A stretch of 64,000 bases of DNA from Branchiostoma floridae (taxonomy: Eukaryota > Chordata > Leptocardii > Amphioxiformes > Branchiostomatidae): assembly GCF_000003815.2 (NCBI RefSeq), contig NC_049988.1, forward strand, positions 21,186,434 through 21,250,433. Direction: 5' to 3'. Position numbers and translations under genes: made by a program. A model generated the notes under the pieces. It ran no database searches. It was given only the letters and a program-made list of their open reading frames with translations, and was not told where the DNA came from. Shown piece after piece: positions 1-11,704 of the stretch. The number at the start of each line of letters is the position of its first letter. The stretch's first letter is position 1.

Positions 1-127
1 CAGAAAGGCGGTGCTTCGGTTGTTGCAGGACTGTCCGCTCAACTCAGAAGTGGACAACACCAACAGTTACATCAGTGTGATACCACTACAGGAACTAACC
101 AATCAGCTGCTGAATGATACAGCACAG
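1..127 (+). CDS. Exon of unrecognised gene, 5' end outside window
   Basis: Reading frame starts at base 2 and is open for 42 codons to CAG|gtttgt at 128. The peptide includes LQDCPLNSEVDNTN and LQELTNQLLNDTAQ. It continues in phase 0 into the exon at 1895. The acceptor lies upstream of the window. Confidence 0.7.
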
Positions 128-3100
128 GTTTGTACTTATCTTACCTATAAACATCAATCAAAAAGACTGTACTATATTTCAAGTAAGCTTTGAAAATCTC
201 AAATCCTCAGAGAATGAAATTATGAAGTTGTTGCTTTTCTCATAGAATAATTAATAATCTGTATCATGAATTTGAAAAAGTCTTAAGCAACCCACACATG
301 TTTCTGTATATCTCTTTTGTACAATGACAGCTTTTGTCAACCATACTGTATCAGTGCCATGCTTGAAGTTAAAGTATGTCCTCAGACTATACAGCACATC
401 CTTCAACAAGCATGCTGTTGTTATGTTATTTTTGCCAAATCTACACATGTATTTAACTCTTGTATCAATCCAGCAAATGATATGTAGATCACAAGAATTG
501 CAGTTGCCTGATGTAACTTGATAAACATTCAGTTGTATGTGTAGTTATTAGATGACATACAGTAGACACACTATACCAGTATTCAGTGACACCGGCACTG
601 TGCCTGGTATATTTAGACTGATAGCCAACAGCTGTGACTAGTACTGAACATGTGGTTAGTATGTAGAGGTTGAGGGAAATATGGGTCTGTGGTAGTCTCA
701 GATTAATGGAGAATGTGTCTGCCCCACTTTTAGCTGGACAGACTAACAGATGATTGTCACGTGCTGGCTGGAAACATTGCCGATGAATGATGATATACGA
801 GGGGCGTGCAATTAGTAATGGTCCTGACCCATTTCCCATAGCAGGAGATTAATGAAACTTGGCACAGTTATTAGTCTTTCTCTTCATAGGAATCACCCAG
901 AGTTATGCATTTCTCCCATCGTTTGATGCAGCTCTGGACACCGATTTTGTAGGACACCCCAGGTTGGTCCTCCAACTGATGCCTCATCAATGGCACAAGA
1001 GGGACGACCAGGTCTGGGAGCTGTTTCCACAGACTTCCAGCCACGTTTGAATTCAGGATGCCAGCGTTTTACAAGGTCATATGATGGGGCATCATCACCA
1101 TAAGTTTTTTTCATTTATTTCATCAAAAGTCTTCTTTGGTGTGCGTCCTTTCAAATACAAAAACCGGATCACTGCGCGACACTCAACTGGTTCCATTTCA
1201 CACCTGGTCCATTTCGCACCTGACTAAGTTCAAACACCAGTAAATCAGAAACCACAATTAGTTCAGAGCTGTCTTTTGCAACATAACCCAATGGCCATAG
1301 AGATATGAATTATTACACATACAAAATTTCATTTAGATCAGACAACTGGAAGTGGGTCAGGACCATTACTTATTGCACGCCCCTCGTATTGATGTGGAGT
1401 TTTTCTAATAGTTGGTCAAAAGTTATTGGCACATTTACAGTTTATTTATATGTTACTAGTATTCTATAATGTCAATGACAATGCATTGAAGAAGTTCACA
1501 CTTCTCACTCACACAATCTGCTAGCATCACGGGGGGATCGCATCATTTCTGCCAACATTCAAATAGACTCTAGCATTACCTAAACTTGAGCTTTGGTGCA
1601 TTCATTTGAAAGTATGGCTAGTGTCGTCAAACATACTAGTACTCAAATGTTGACGGAAATGAAGTATGTCTCATCTGTGAAGCAGTTTTGTGATCTATAG
1701 GAACGTGGACTTGTGCTAGTATGTCAATGATTTCTATAGTGTGCAACTTTTGTGTATTTACCTATCTTTACAATACTTATTATCATCTTAATTGGTCCCT
1801 GTTGTTTTCCCAGCCAGCCATTGTATTTATAACGCACAGGTATACATAAATGACTGCTCCACTCATGCTCCCCTCGCTTTCTTTACCATCACAGGTAGAA
1901 GTGAATGATGACAACAGTTCCCTGAAGTCCCTGAAGAACCTGGTCCAGCTTCAGGCTGACCAAGTGTCCGAGTTTCTCCCGGCGTCTCGCCCTCTGCTTC
2001 TCTCCTNNNNNNNNNNNNNNNNNNNNNNNNNNNNNNNNNNNNNNNNNNNNNNNNNNNNNNNNNNNNNNNNNNNNNNNNNNNNNNNNNNNNNNNNNNNNNN
2101 NNNNNNGCAAATACCTTCGCACACGCACGACACCAAATTTATATGAAGGGATTATCAAGGCACATCTGTGTCAAATTTCAGCTCATTCGGTTGCAATACC
2201 AAGGTACAGGAGCCAAAAGTGTCCTTTTTTGGTCAAAAATTGGTCAAAAAATCGCAAAAATAAGCATTTTGTTGAACTGTACACCAAAAGTGTTATTGAA
2301 TTTATATGGGGGCATTATCAAGGCACATCTCTGTCAAATTTCAGCTCATTTGGTTGTAATACCAGGGTACAGGGGCCAAAAGTGTCCTTTTTTGGTCAAA
2401 AATTGGTCAAAAAATCGCAAAAATAAGCATTTTGTTGTACTGTACACCAAAATTGTTATCGAATTTATATGGGGGCATTACCAAGGCACATCTCTGTCAA
2501 ATTTCAGCTCATTTGGTTGTAATACCAGGGTACAGGGGCCAAAATATACAGTTTTGGTCTAAAATTGACCAAAAAATCTCAATAAAATCATTTTAGAGGC
2601 AGATATGAAAAAACTGAGAAAAAAGCATCAAGGTATTGGCCCATTCTACCCCTGTGCCAAATTTCAGGTCATTCGGTCCAGGAACGGCGGAGATGAATCA
2701 CTTTGAAGATTTGACAGGAGAAAGAAGAAGAAGAAGAAAGAAAGAAAGAAGAAACATTACGAATACAATATATTTCACCATACTATGTATGGCTGAAATA
2801 TAAATATACTATGAACAGATATGTTGTACAATTTACGTTCTACTACAAAATGCTGTCCATCTTCTATTCAATATAGTACTATAAATATGGTGATTATGTT
2901 TCTGTGTGAGAGTCCCACTAGGGCTCATGATCAAAATCACGGCCAAAATTTGCAGGAAAATTTATTGATTTAAAGCTAGATCCATGTAACAAGCTATTGT
3001 TATGCACACATGTATCCTTCCTTACTTCCTGACAACTAATTATAGTGCTATAAAACCCTATCCATCAAACAGGTAGCTTAGACCCTGGAGACTTTCATAT

Positions 3101-6100
3101 CCTGCTTGATATTTGATGTTCAGATGGAGAGTTTAGAGTGGAGCTTCTTGATCCAGACCGGATGGGACTATTCACGGAGGATTCGTGACTTTTCCTATAG
3201 ATCTAGAACCGGTGTTATAAGGCCTGGTGAAGTCAGTGTTATGTTTCAAGTGAGGGTCCAGGGAAAATTTTTATTGTGTTGGTAGATAGGGATTTTCTCT
3301 TTTTTTACTTTTGTTTAGATTTTGGCCAAAGTCATCCAAGAACTGTGTGAACCTGGAGGATTCGTGACTTTCCTGAACATAACTGGTGTGTAAGGCCTGG
3401 GGAAATTACTGTTCTGTTTCTGGTTAGGGTCCAGAAAAAATTAGCCTGGTTAGATCTCGCTTATAGCAGCCCGTCCAACATCCGCTGGCCTCCTAGAGGA
3501 GAAGAAGGGCCAGTTACAGCCCTAGATGGCAGAGTTTGTGTTAAACAGACTATGAAAAAATTAGGTTGGAAGGCAGGGATTCTCTCTATTTTTTTTTTTA
3601 GATTTCAGCCAAAGTCATCCAACAAATACAGTTTAACTTTGTATAAACCTGACATGCACCCTGGTGTTTTCAATATTGTATAGAAGCACATTCAAGTACA
3701 TTGCATTTCAATTCACAGCTAGGATATAAAAACTCTCTTCAATAAGTCTTCTGTGAGAGTCACTGTGGAAAGACACCGGATGGTTGTCTGAAACGTCTGA
3801 CCGTTTCCAAAACCATACCCAGTTGCTTGAGTAACTACTTTTTGGCGTATCTTATTACATGTACCTGGATGTCTAATCTTTATCGACATATATAGTACAT
3901 TGTATATGACTGTTCAAAACCTTGTCTGTGAAATACAGGAAGTCAGTTTTGAATTTCACCACTTAGATGTAAGATGGAAAATTTTATGCCACTTGCCAGC
4001 GGTTGACCGAGAGAAAAAAGGGCTGGGGTTTTCAGGCTTTGTTAGGGTCATCAAACTAATTATTCTACCGTTAAATGTTGCCAGCAACCCAACCCCACCC
4101 CCACCCCCCCACCCCCCCTTGCAGATCCTCAGAAATTTTATGTCCCTTGCTTTGCAGTTGAGCAAGAAAAAGGGTTTTGCTAGGGTGGGTCTGGTAACTG
4201 TAAACCCCACATTTCATTTCCCCGGCCCGAGCCTGGTGATGGTTTGTTTAGTATTCTCCTCAGGCAGGTTTGACGTCAGAGCAGCGCTTGTCGAAGGCGA
4301 GGGTTTAAACCGAGCTCCGGGGATTACACATGATTATTCCTCCTACATCAGCTTGTATTAATAAACCACAAGAGTCAAGCCAACATACTGGAACAGTTGT
4401 CCTCTGCTATCATGGTAACCTGTGCGAGGTTCACACTTGGCGGGTTTGACGTCAGAGCAGCGCTTGTCGATCGCGAGGGTTTAAACCGAGCTGTGGAGAT
4501 TACACATGATTATTCTACCTGCATCAGACTTGCACTAATAAACCACAAGAGTCAACCCAACATACTGGAACAGTTGTCATCTACTATCACGGTAACCCTT
4601 GCAAGGTGCACGCTTGGCAGGTTTGACGTCACCACAGCACAAGCTTTTATACTGAGTAGCTAAGATTACACATGATTATTCTACCTGCATCAGACTTGCA
4701 TTAATAAACCACAAGAGTCAAGCTAACATACTGGAGCAGTTGTCAGTACAGCACTTGTCGAACACAAGCTTTTATACTGAGGAGCTGAGATTTGTCATGA
4801 TTATTCTACCTACATCAGACTTGCATTAGTATTAAACCACAAGAGTTGACCTGACAGACCGTAACTGTTGTCTTCTACTACATGTGTATCATGGTAACCC
4901 TTGCGAGGTGCACACTTGGCAGGACTGACGTTAACGCAGCACTTGTCAGACACAAGGTTTTACCGAGGAGCTGAGATTAGACATGATTATTCTACCCTCA
5001 TTAGACTTGTATTAATTAACCAGAAAACTCAAGTTTTGACGTCACACAGCACTTGTCAGACACAAGCTTTTATACAGAGGAGCTCATAAGTCTTGAGTAT
5101 TCCTCCTACATCAGCTTGTATTAATACATCACTTGAGTCAAGCCAACATACTGGAACAGTTGTCCTCTGCTATCATCGTAACCCGTGCGAGGTTCACACT
5201 TGGCGGGTTTGACGTCATTGCAGCACTTGTCAGACACAAGGTTTTATTCCGAGGAGCTGAGATTAGTCCTGATTATTTCTCCTACATCAGCTTGCATTAA
5301 TAAACCACAAGAGTGCAGCCATCAGCCAGGTTTAGAGAGTAGAATTACTGGAACTGTTGTCATCTCCCATCCCCGTAACCCGTGCGAGGTTCGCACTTGG
5401 CAGATTTGACGTCACACAGCACAAGCTTTTTATACTGAGTAGCTGAGATTGGACATGATTATTCTACCTACATCAGCTCGCATTAATAAACCACAAGAGT
5501 CAAGCCAACATACTGGAACTGTTGTCCTCTACTATCATGGTAACCCGTGCGAGGTTCACACTTGGTAGGTTTGACGTCAGAACAGCACTTGTCAGACACA
5601 AGGTTTTATTCCGAGGAGCTGAGATTAGTCCTGATTATTTCTCCTACATCAGACTTGCATTAATAAACCACTAGAGTGCAGCCATCAGTGATGTTAATAA
5701 GAGAGTACATATACTGTAGCTGTTGTCATCTCCTATCTCGTAACGAAGACAAGTTTGACACTTGTCAGACACAAGGTTTTATACAGAAGAGCCGAGATTA
5801 GTTGTGATTATTCTACCTACATCAGCTTGTATTAATACACTCGAGTCAAGCCAACAGACTGGAACAGTTGTCCTCTACTATCATGGTAACCAGTGAAAGG
5901 TTCACACTTGGCAGGTTTGACGTCACCACAGCACAAGCTTTTTATACTGAGTAGCTGAGATTAGACATGATTGTTCTTCCTACATCAGCTTGCATTAATA
6001 CATCACTTGAGTCAAGCCAACAGATCGTAACTGTTGTCCTCCACTATCCTCTTAACCTGTATACTCGGCAGGAATGATGTCAGTACAGCGCTTGTCGAAG

Positions 6101-7965
6101 GAGAGGGTTTAAACCGAGCTCCAGAGATTACACATGATTATTCTACCTGCATCAGACTTGCATTAATAAACCACATACTGGAACTGTTGTCTTCTACCAT
6201 CCTCGTAACCAGTGAAAGGTTCACACTTCGTAGGTTTGACGTCAGAATAGCACTTGTCAGACATAAGCTTTTATACTGAGTAGCTGAGATTGGACATGAT
6301 TATTCCTTCTACATCAGACTTGAATAAATAAACCACAAGAGTCGACCTGACATACTGTAGCAGTTGTCATCTACTATCATGGTAACCCTTGCGAGGTTCA
6401 CACTTGGTAGGACTGACGTCACACAGCACAAGCTTTTATACTGAGGTGCTGAGATTACACATGATTATTCTACCTTCATCAGACTGGCCTTAATATACCA
6501 CAAGAGTCAAGCCAACATACTGGAACTGTTGTCATCTACAGTCTACTATCATGGTAACCCGTGAGAGGTTTGACGTCAGCACAGCGCTTGTCAGACACAG
6601 GCTTTTATACGGAGATTATTCTACCTACATCAGACTGGCATTAAGAGACCACAAGGGTCAAGCTTACAAGGGTTGACATCTACTCATACAATCCCCGTAA
6701 CCACTGCAAGGCTGGTGCTTGTCAGGTTTGACGTCAGCATGGCACCTGTCGAACACAAGCTTTTATGCTGAGGCGCTGAAATTAGTCATGATTATTCCTT
6801 CTACTTCAGCTCACATTAGTAAACCATAAGTAGAGTGCAGCCAACAGTCAGGTTTAGAGAGTTTGTCCTGTAACACTTGTCATCTCCTATCCGCGTAACC
6901 GGACTGAGGGCAGCTTTGACACTTGGCAGGTTGGCGTCAGCACAGCACTTATGCCACGAAGATGAGATTAGTGGAGACTTTTCCTCCTACAGCAGCTTGC
7001 CTTGATAAACCACTACAGACACACTGCAGTCAAGTCCATTCCCCATAGCCTGTACAAGATTGACGCTTCTGAAACATGAGGTTTTATACTGAGGAGCTGA
7101 GGTTCGTCTTGGGTATTCCTCCAAAATCAGATCACATTTAATAACCACAATAGTGGAGCCATCACACTGGCTTAGAAGTGTGTGCCGTTGTCTCCTGTTA
7201 TTAACGCCTCTCCTATCCCCGTAGACAACACAATTTTGAGACCAGTGAAACACAAGGTTTTATTTGGAGCCCAGGGATTAGATTTAATATATTCCTCCTA
7301 GACCAGGCTTATAGAGGCTGTCATATCATATTCTGTAACAAACCCCAGATGACAAACTCATGATGTGCCGTCAACCCTTTCTCGGAAGCGATTTGATGTA
7401 TCAAATAACAACTGAATTTGATCCAGGGGTTACATCATTCTTATGCAATCATGTTAAAGAACTATCAGGATGTTTGCTTGTTTATTTGTTTTGCACTTGA
7501 AAGAATAAAAAACAGTAAAAAATGACAATGAATTATAAATAACAATTAACATTGCAAGGGAGGCCAAAAGCTTCTGCTTATGAAAAGATCCCCCTTTACT
7601 TACTTATCTTCTTTGGCAGTTCAGTCTTACTTATCACAATGTATATAAATTAAACAAAAGGAATAAGTATATGGATAATAAATAAAGGAACCAATAGAAT
7701 GAAAACACATTGCACTGAAAAATGAACCATAACTTAGGTAATAATGTAATTAATGATATAAGTTTAAATTGTTTATTTTGTTGTTGTTGTGTTTTGCAGA
7801 GTAAACAAGAAGGACCTGAAAGTGACTGTGAGCAACCGTCTGCAGTGTATGCTGGGTAACAAGAACAGGACAGTAACAGTACGAAGCCACGACAAGGGCG
7901 CCGGCGTGACCTTCAGAAAGGACGGGAGTACGAGCCTGGTACTGGTGGGCACAGGCAGCCAATGA
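1..7965 (+). CDS. 3' part of an unrecognised multi-exon gene
   Basis: Three exons are well supported by splice sites, reading frame and codon use: 1-127, 1895 to the first gap, and 7800-7965 with a stop at 7963-7965. A fourth at 3124-3249 is a candidate. The first two join in phase 0 (CAG|gtttgt, then ccatcacag|GTAGAA). They give a leucine-rich, probably helical, hydrophilic stretch containing LQELTNQLLND and LKSLKNLVQLQADQVSEF. The last exon encodes a basic, beta-rich tail (VTVRSHDKGAGVTFRKDG, ending GTGSQ). I recognise no domain and give no function. The gene begins before the window. At least one exon is lost in the gap or not found, because the phases of 3124-3249 and 7800 do not join directly. 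Introns carry a mariner relic, tandem repeats and a 3-kb array. Confidence 0.75.
128..795 (+). other. Intron, no recognisable content
   Basis: AT-rich intron sequence. I see no exon, repeat or RNA gene before the mariner relic that begins at 796. Confidence 0.6.
796..1388 (-). mobile_element. Mariner-family element, internally deleted (593 bp)
   Basis: Terminal inverted repeats of about 34 bp begin CGAGGGGCGTGCAAT and match with one visible mismatch. They are flanked by TA at 796-797 and 1387-1388, the target duplication of Tc1/mariner elements. The element is about half the usual 1.3 kb. Minus-strand sequence 893-1196 encodes the helix-turn-helix start of a mariner transposase (MEPVECRAVIRFLYLKGRTP, then YGDDAPSYDLVKRWH, EFKRG and PRPGRP). 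A frameshift at the A-run near 1113 and loss of the catalytic half make it dead. It sits in an intron of gene 1. Confidence 0.93.
893..1196 (-). pseudogene. Mariner transposase N-terminal fragment, frameshifted
   Basis: Start is ATG at 1196-1194 on the minus strand. The first frame runs to KTFDEIN and then shifts by one base in an A homopolymer near 1113. The second frame continues with the W-x2-EFKRG and PRPGRP segments typical of the mariner DNA-binding domain. The DD34D catalytic core is absent. Confidence 0.85.
1389..1894 (+). other. Intron remainder
   Basis: AT-rich. Ends in a pyrimidine tract and cag at 1892-1894. Nothing else seen. Confidence 0.5.
1895..2006 (+). CDS. Exon of unrecognised gene, cut by assembly gap
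   Basis: Acceptor ctttaccatcacag|GTAGAA. Open in phase 0 for 37 codons (VEVNDDNSSLKSLKNLVQLQ, then ADQVSEFLPASRPLLLS) until the N run at 2007. The donor is not visible. Confidence 0.75.
2007..2106. other. Assembly gap (100 N)
   Basis: Exactly 100 N, which is usually a gap of unknown size. Confidence 0.99.
2136..2750. repeat. 162-bp tandem repeat, about 2.7 copies, with GAA tail
   Basis: Copies begin near 2151, 2313 and 2476 with TTATCAAGGCACATCT. Each carries AAATTTCAGCTCATT and GGTCAAAAATTGGTCAAAAA. A related tail follows at about 2640, ending in an AGAAG/AAAG microsatellite near 2718-2751. The open frame across the copies is a by-product of a period that is close to a multiple of three. 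Confidence 0.85.
3124..3249 (+). CDS. Candidate internal exon of unrecognised gene
   Basis: Acceptor tttgatgttcag|ATGGAG, then 42 open codons to ATGTTTCAA|gtgagg, phase 0 at both ends. The peptide includes SLEWSFLIQTGWDYSRR and GVIRPGEVSVMFQ. Its second half recurs in decayed form at 3356-3430 with frame-breaking changes, which suggests the first copy was the functional exon. The family is not recognised. Confidence 0.45.
3155..3625. repeat. Tandem duplication of exon 3' half plus intron start
   Basis: GGAGGATTCGTGACTTTCC, AAGGCCTGGtGAA and TTAGGGTCCAG-type blocks occur at about 3157-3275 and again at 3356-3440. A TAGATTTTGGCCAAAGTCAT block occurs at 3316 and 3599. The second copy is decayed. 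Confidence 0.75.
3751..3880 (-). mobile_element. Retroelement tail, Penelope-like (copy 1)
   Basis: On the minus strand it reads ATCCAGGTAATAAGATACGC, then GTTACTCAAGCAACTGGG, then GGAAACGGTCAGACGTTTC. The same block is at 32937-33068 (plus) and partly at 20056-20110. Similar CGAAACGTCTGA-type tails follow Penelope-like elements in animals. That assignment is inference from memory. Confidence 0.45.
4080..4125. repeat. C-rich low-complexity tract
   Basis: CCCCACCC-type run inside the intron. Confidence 0.8.
4240..7260. repeat. Satellite-like array, 160-200 bp units with CRE palindromes
   Basis: About 16 diverged units in the same orientation. A consensus order is CACACTTGGCAGG, TTTGACGTCA, CACTTGTCAGACACAAG, TTTTATACTGAGGAGCTGAG, TGATTATTCTACCTACATCA, ATTAATAAACCACAAGAGTC, CATACTGGAACTGTTGTC and TATCATGGTAACCCGTG. 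The exact 8-mer TGACGTCA starts at 4271, 4447, 4624, 5037, 5210, 5407, 5572, 5918, 6237, 6414, 6571 and 6729. The last units (after about 6800) are more decayed. The array lies in the intron before the last exon found for gene 1. Confidence 0.9.
7261..7799 (+). other. AT-rich intron end
   Basis: No repeats or exons recognised. Ends in a T-rich tract with GTTGTTGTTG and gcag at 7796-7799. Confidence 0.5.
7800..7965 (+). CDS. Last coding exon of unrecognised gene
   Basis: Acceptor tgttttgcag|A, then GTA AAC AAG in phase 2. Open to TGA at 7963-7965. The tail is basic and beta-prone (VTVSNRLQCML, VTVRSHDKGAG, STSLVLVG). Coding GC is higher than in the flanks. The alternative frame from the same acceptor stops after 19 codons. 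Confidence 0.75.
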
Positions 7966-8215
7966 GCAGCAGCGTTACAATTGCAAGTTGGAGGAGCAGC
8001 CAATGAGCAGCAGTGTTACATGTGCAAGTGGGAGGAGCAGCCAATGAACAGCAGCATTACATGTACAGGTGTGGATGAGCAGCCAATCAAGTACGGTGTT
8101 ACATTTAGTGGTAGGGATGAGTAGCCAATGAATGGCAGGTGGTTGAGCTGGCAGTAGCCAATGAAAAGCAGTGTTACATGTGCTAAGTGGGGTCAGTAAG
8201 CCAATGAAATGCAGG
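7950..8215. repeat. About 41-bp minisatellite carrying AGCCAATGA, starting in the stop codon
   Basis: About seven diverged units, each with AGCCAATGA or AGCCAATCA followed by AGCAG and GTTACATGTGCAAG. The first unit includes the last codons and TGA stop of gene 1, so the array begins at the coding end and forms the start of its 3' UTR. Confidence 0.85.
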
Positions 8216-9540
8216 ATTATATAAGGCATTCCTACCCACAAACCTTAAATTCATTCCTTGCTATAAATCAAGTTTACAAACAAGCTAAGAAACAAACAAG
8301 TAGATTTCTACGAAGGCATCGAATGATGGAAAATTCGCTAAGATAAGACATTGTGACATATTTGAGTACAGGTGTGTAAGACACTCATCCTATCTTGGTA
8401 TGTCAGCACCTGTTCCTACTAGTGTCTTTGAGAAAGTAGTATCTTGTGCTTATGAAGGAGTCTGGCAAGACATTTGGTGACTTAAGGCCAGGTTTTATTT
8501 TAAAGTTGAGGGTTCTCCAAAATCAAGATGAGCCAGTGATTAGTTTTAGAGTACAGTCAAACCTGTGGACCTTTTGTAGAGATGGTCACTTGCACAGGTT
8601 TGGCTGTATGATTGTGAAAAATGAGGAAAATGCTGCAAAGAGGGAGAACCTTGTGAAATCATGTTAATTAATTGATTAATTGATGGCAGGAGGTAAAAAA
8701 AATGATTTTTAGTGTAACTGTAATGACTATGTACTTATGTGTGGTTTGATGACTACACCACACACTTATGTAATGGACTATCACGTAAAAGTTTCAGATA
8801 GTTAGCTACATATATGCAGGACAAGATATGATGATGATTGGGTCCTGATTATTACTATTATCACAGTTATTATAGAGTCTACAAGATGTGCATTTGTTTG
8901 TGAATGGCTTCCCATAATCATGGTAGCCCCAACCCCATCAGAGTGCACAGTACTAGTTGGAGTTGATGATAATTCTGCTCTTCTAATTCTATAGTCCATC
9001 ACGTAAAAGTCATGATTAGATGCCCGTAATATCTATATGAATCTTAGTATAAGTGATAGGTAGAGCCCCAGAATAGGAAAGGTCCCTAGATTTCTGCCCA
9101 GGAAGTTTATCTGATGTTTATATGAATCTTAGTACAACAGATAGTAGATAGGCCCCTGAAGGGTTGCATGATATAGCCTCTAAGCAGGCCTCTGTTGGAG
9201 GATGCAGATTAAGCTTCTAGGTAAAGCTACTGTGATTATTGCTACTTTCTAAAACCACATTTAGTCTAGGTTTTTCTCAAATCTGTAGGTTTCTGGGACT
9301 TGGATTCTAGTTTTCCTTAGCCTAAATATGGGTTTATCATGTCCTTGTGCTTAAATTTTACCTTCAAATGTTGAAAAACTAGAGAAATTTGGCCTGTAAT
9401 TTTAAAGAATCATACAGTTGCACGGAGGCATTATGGGCATGGATCAAACCACAAATCAAAAGTTTTGAAAATTTGCGTGCTGCAAGTGCCTCTTGCATAG
9501 CTGACATAGTTAGTAAATACTGAAGTGCATTTTACGTAAA
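8216..9540. other. Gene 1 3' UTR or intergenic, no gene
   Basis: AT-rich. Two short echoes occur (TATATGAATCTTAGTA at about 9034 and 9118; ATCACGTAAAAGT at about 8780 and 9000). I cannot place the poly(A) site. Confidence 0.5.
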
Positions 9541-10440
9541 AGTTTGAAGTGTTTATATGTAACAGTCATGAATATGCAATGAATAGCAGAAGTGCCTCTT
9601 AAATTCCCATTGCTGGTTATACAACCTGGTCTCCATTTAGTCAGATTAGGGTGTTTTCCCAGTCACAGTAGAGGGACATCTTTGCTGGATAGTTTTAAAG
9701 AATGCTTGCAGATAGATGTGCAAAAGTTAGGTGTGACGGGTCGTTCAGTGTAATATAACCAGCTGCTGCTGCACCGCGTGCCTGCGAAGCTGGTGTGTTA
9801 CGCCGAAGGGCGGTTATACCGGCTATATAGATACAGATACAGAAGCTGGTGTGTTACACCGAAGGGCGGTTGTACCGGCTATATAGATACAGATTTACCC
9901 GGCCCAGTCTGTTAAGCACTGGCCTGTTTCTGGCAGCCTGGCATTTTAGCTGACCGTTTTGAGCTATCTCCAACATTATAATTGAAAACAACCCTATAAA
10001 ATCTTTCCCAATTTGTCCTAATGTACTGGGCGGGTGGGCATAATGGTAGTACGGTTACATAGCTAGTGGTTATACAAACTGTTGGGTTTCAAGTGTTTAT
10101 GTAACACTAACAGTGATGAATATGCATTGAACATCAGAAGTACTTCTTAAGTTGCAATTGCTAGTTATACAACATCGTGATGTTATCATCTAGTGCATGA
10201 ATTTAACGCTTTTACTTGGATTACGTATTTATGTAAAAGTCATAAGTATGTGTTGAAGGGTACAAGTGCCTCTTAAGTCCCAATTGCTAGTTACACAACA
10301 TTGCGCTGTTAGTGTAATCATCTAAGTGTATTTTATGCTGGTACTTGAGTTACGTGTTTATGTAAAAGCCGTGAGTATGTATTTTATGATACAAGTGCCT
10401 CTGCATGCGAATTGTTGGTTATACGAGACTCTCGGCTTAT
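9530..10440. repeat. Diverged repeat, four copies
   Basis: Copies near 9553, 10098, 10230 and 10358 share TTATGTAA, AGTGCCTCTTAAGT and AATTGCTAGTTATACAAC. The last three are spaced about 130 bp. The first is set apart by the repeat at 9775-9890. Confidence 0.75.
9775..9893. repeat. Direct duplication of a GAAGGGCGGTTATACCGGC block
   Basis: GAAGCTGGTGTGTTACGCC, GAAGGGCGGTTATACCGGC and TATATAGATACAGAT occur twice in tandem (about 9786 and 9842). The block has a potential hairpin. Confidence 0.8.
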
Positions 10441-10516
10441 TATACAAATGGATTTTATGTTCGCTGCAACTATAACTGATGTTTGATCCCCGTTATGAGT
10501 GTGGGATATTAAGTGC

Positions 10517-11075
10517 CTTTTGATCAGCCCACTCCCAGACTGGTAGGAAATGATGGGATTTTATGCGAGAACACGTCTGGATTTACATGGTTTTATAACA
10601 GTCATTGAAATAGAGAGGGCTTTGAGAGTAGGAGGGGAAAAGAATTGAACTGTATGTAAGCCAATATGCTTGTTACTATCAGAGAAAGTTTTAAAATGCT
10701 TAAAGTATATATTATCTATAATATTTGTCATTTTCTTAAATTTTAGCCAATAGAACAAAAGTAAAGAATTTATTTGCTTATTATTGTATTTGATCAGCCC
10801 ACCTCCAGACTGGTAGGAAATGATGGGATTTTATGCGAGAACACGTCTGGATTTACATGGTTTTATATAACTGTCAGCGAGGCTTCAATAGAGAGGGCAC
10901 TAAAAGTCAGCTTTACGTTTTAAATTAAATGTAAGCCAATATCTGTACTACTAGAGAAAGTTTTAAAATGCTTAAAGTATATATTATCTATAACTATAAG
11001 TGTGAGTGAATATTTCTCATTTTGTTTAGTTTTAGCCAATAGAACAAAAGTAAAAGAATTTTTAGCCAATAGAAC
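10517..11075. repeat. About 272-bp tandem duplication
   Basis: TTGATCAGCCCACTCCCAG starts a block at about 10519 that recurs at 10791. Both continue through GAGAACACGTCTGG and TTAGCCAATAGAACAAAAG. The last motif is itself doubled in the second copy (11033 and 11061). Confidence 0.88.
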
Positions 11076-11388
11076 AAAAGTAAAGAATGCTTATTACCTG
11101 AAAACATTTACCATGACATATTTTACATCCAGATTTTAACACCATAAACTATACTGGTATCATTTCCACATGAGAGGTTTCTATGTTTAAGCCATTCCAT
11201 CTTATTATTCTAGTCATTTTGTCTTCCCTAGTTATTTGTATGAACGTCCTTGGTATAAATTAGACACACAGGATTTCTTTATTACAATCAATCATCATGT
11301 ACCTGGCTTGTTATAACCGTGGATAAGTACAGCATAATGGTTGGGGGAACATCAGCATGGGTCCAACCTTTATTACATTCCCCTATAC
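11076..11388. other. No gene or repeat recognised
   Basis: AT-rich intergenic sequence. Confidence 0.5.
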
Positions 11389-11704
11389 CCTGGGCTCGAA
11401 ATACCCCCTGCATACGCAGTTTAGTGCAGGTAAAACTGGAGCTGTGCAGGTATTTCTGATGTCTACCTGCACCTAACCTGTATGTACTGGGTTTTATACA
11501 TAAATGTCATATGATGTAAGTGTATGTGGATTGTTATAAGTTGCATTGACTGTTACCACCTATAAAATAATGATTCCTGAACAATTTCAGTATGATCCAT
11601 ACTTCCTAAATTCAGAGTGGTGCAGGTAAAAGTTGTCTGGTGCAGGTAATTTTCAATGTTACCTGCACCAGTGCAGGTATGCAGAAAAAAAGTAATTCGA
11701 CCTT
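11389..11704. mobile_element. MITE-like element with GCTCGAAATA end and TGCAGGT words
   Basis: Left end CCTGGGCTCGAAATACC, right end AGTAATTCGACC. The interior has repeated and inverted GTGCAGGTA blocks. It belongs with the elements at 41353, 46587 and 58972. Confidence 0.65.

Noticed and set aside
2143-2562. 139-codon open frame
   Set aside because: It spans a 162-bp tandem repeat (a multiple of three), has no splice support and no domain.
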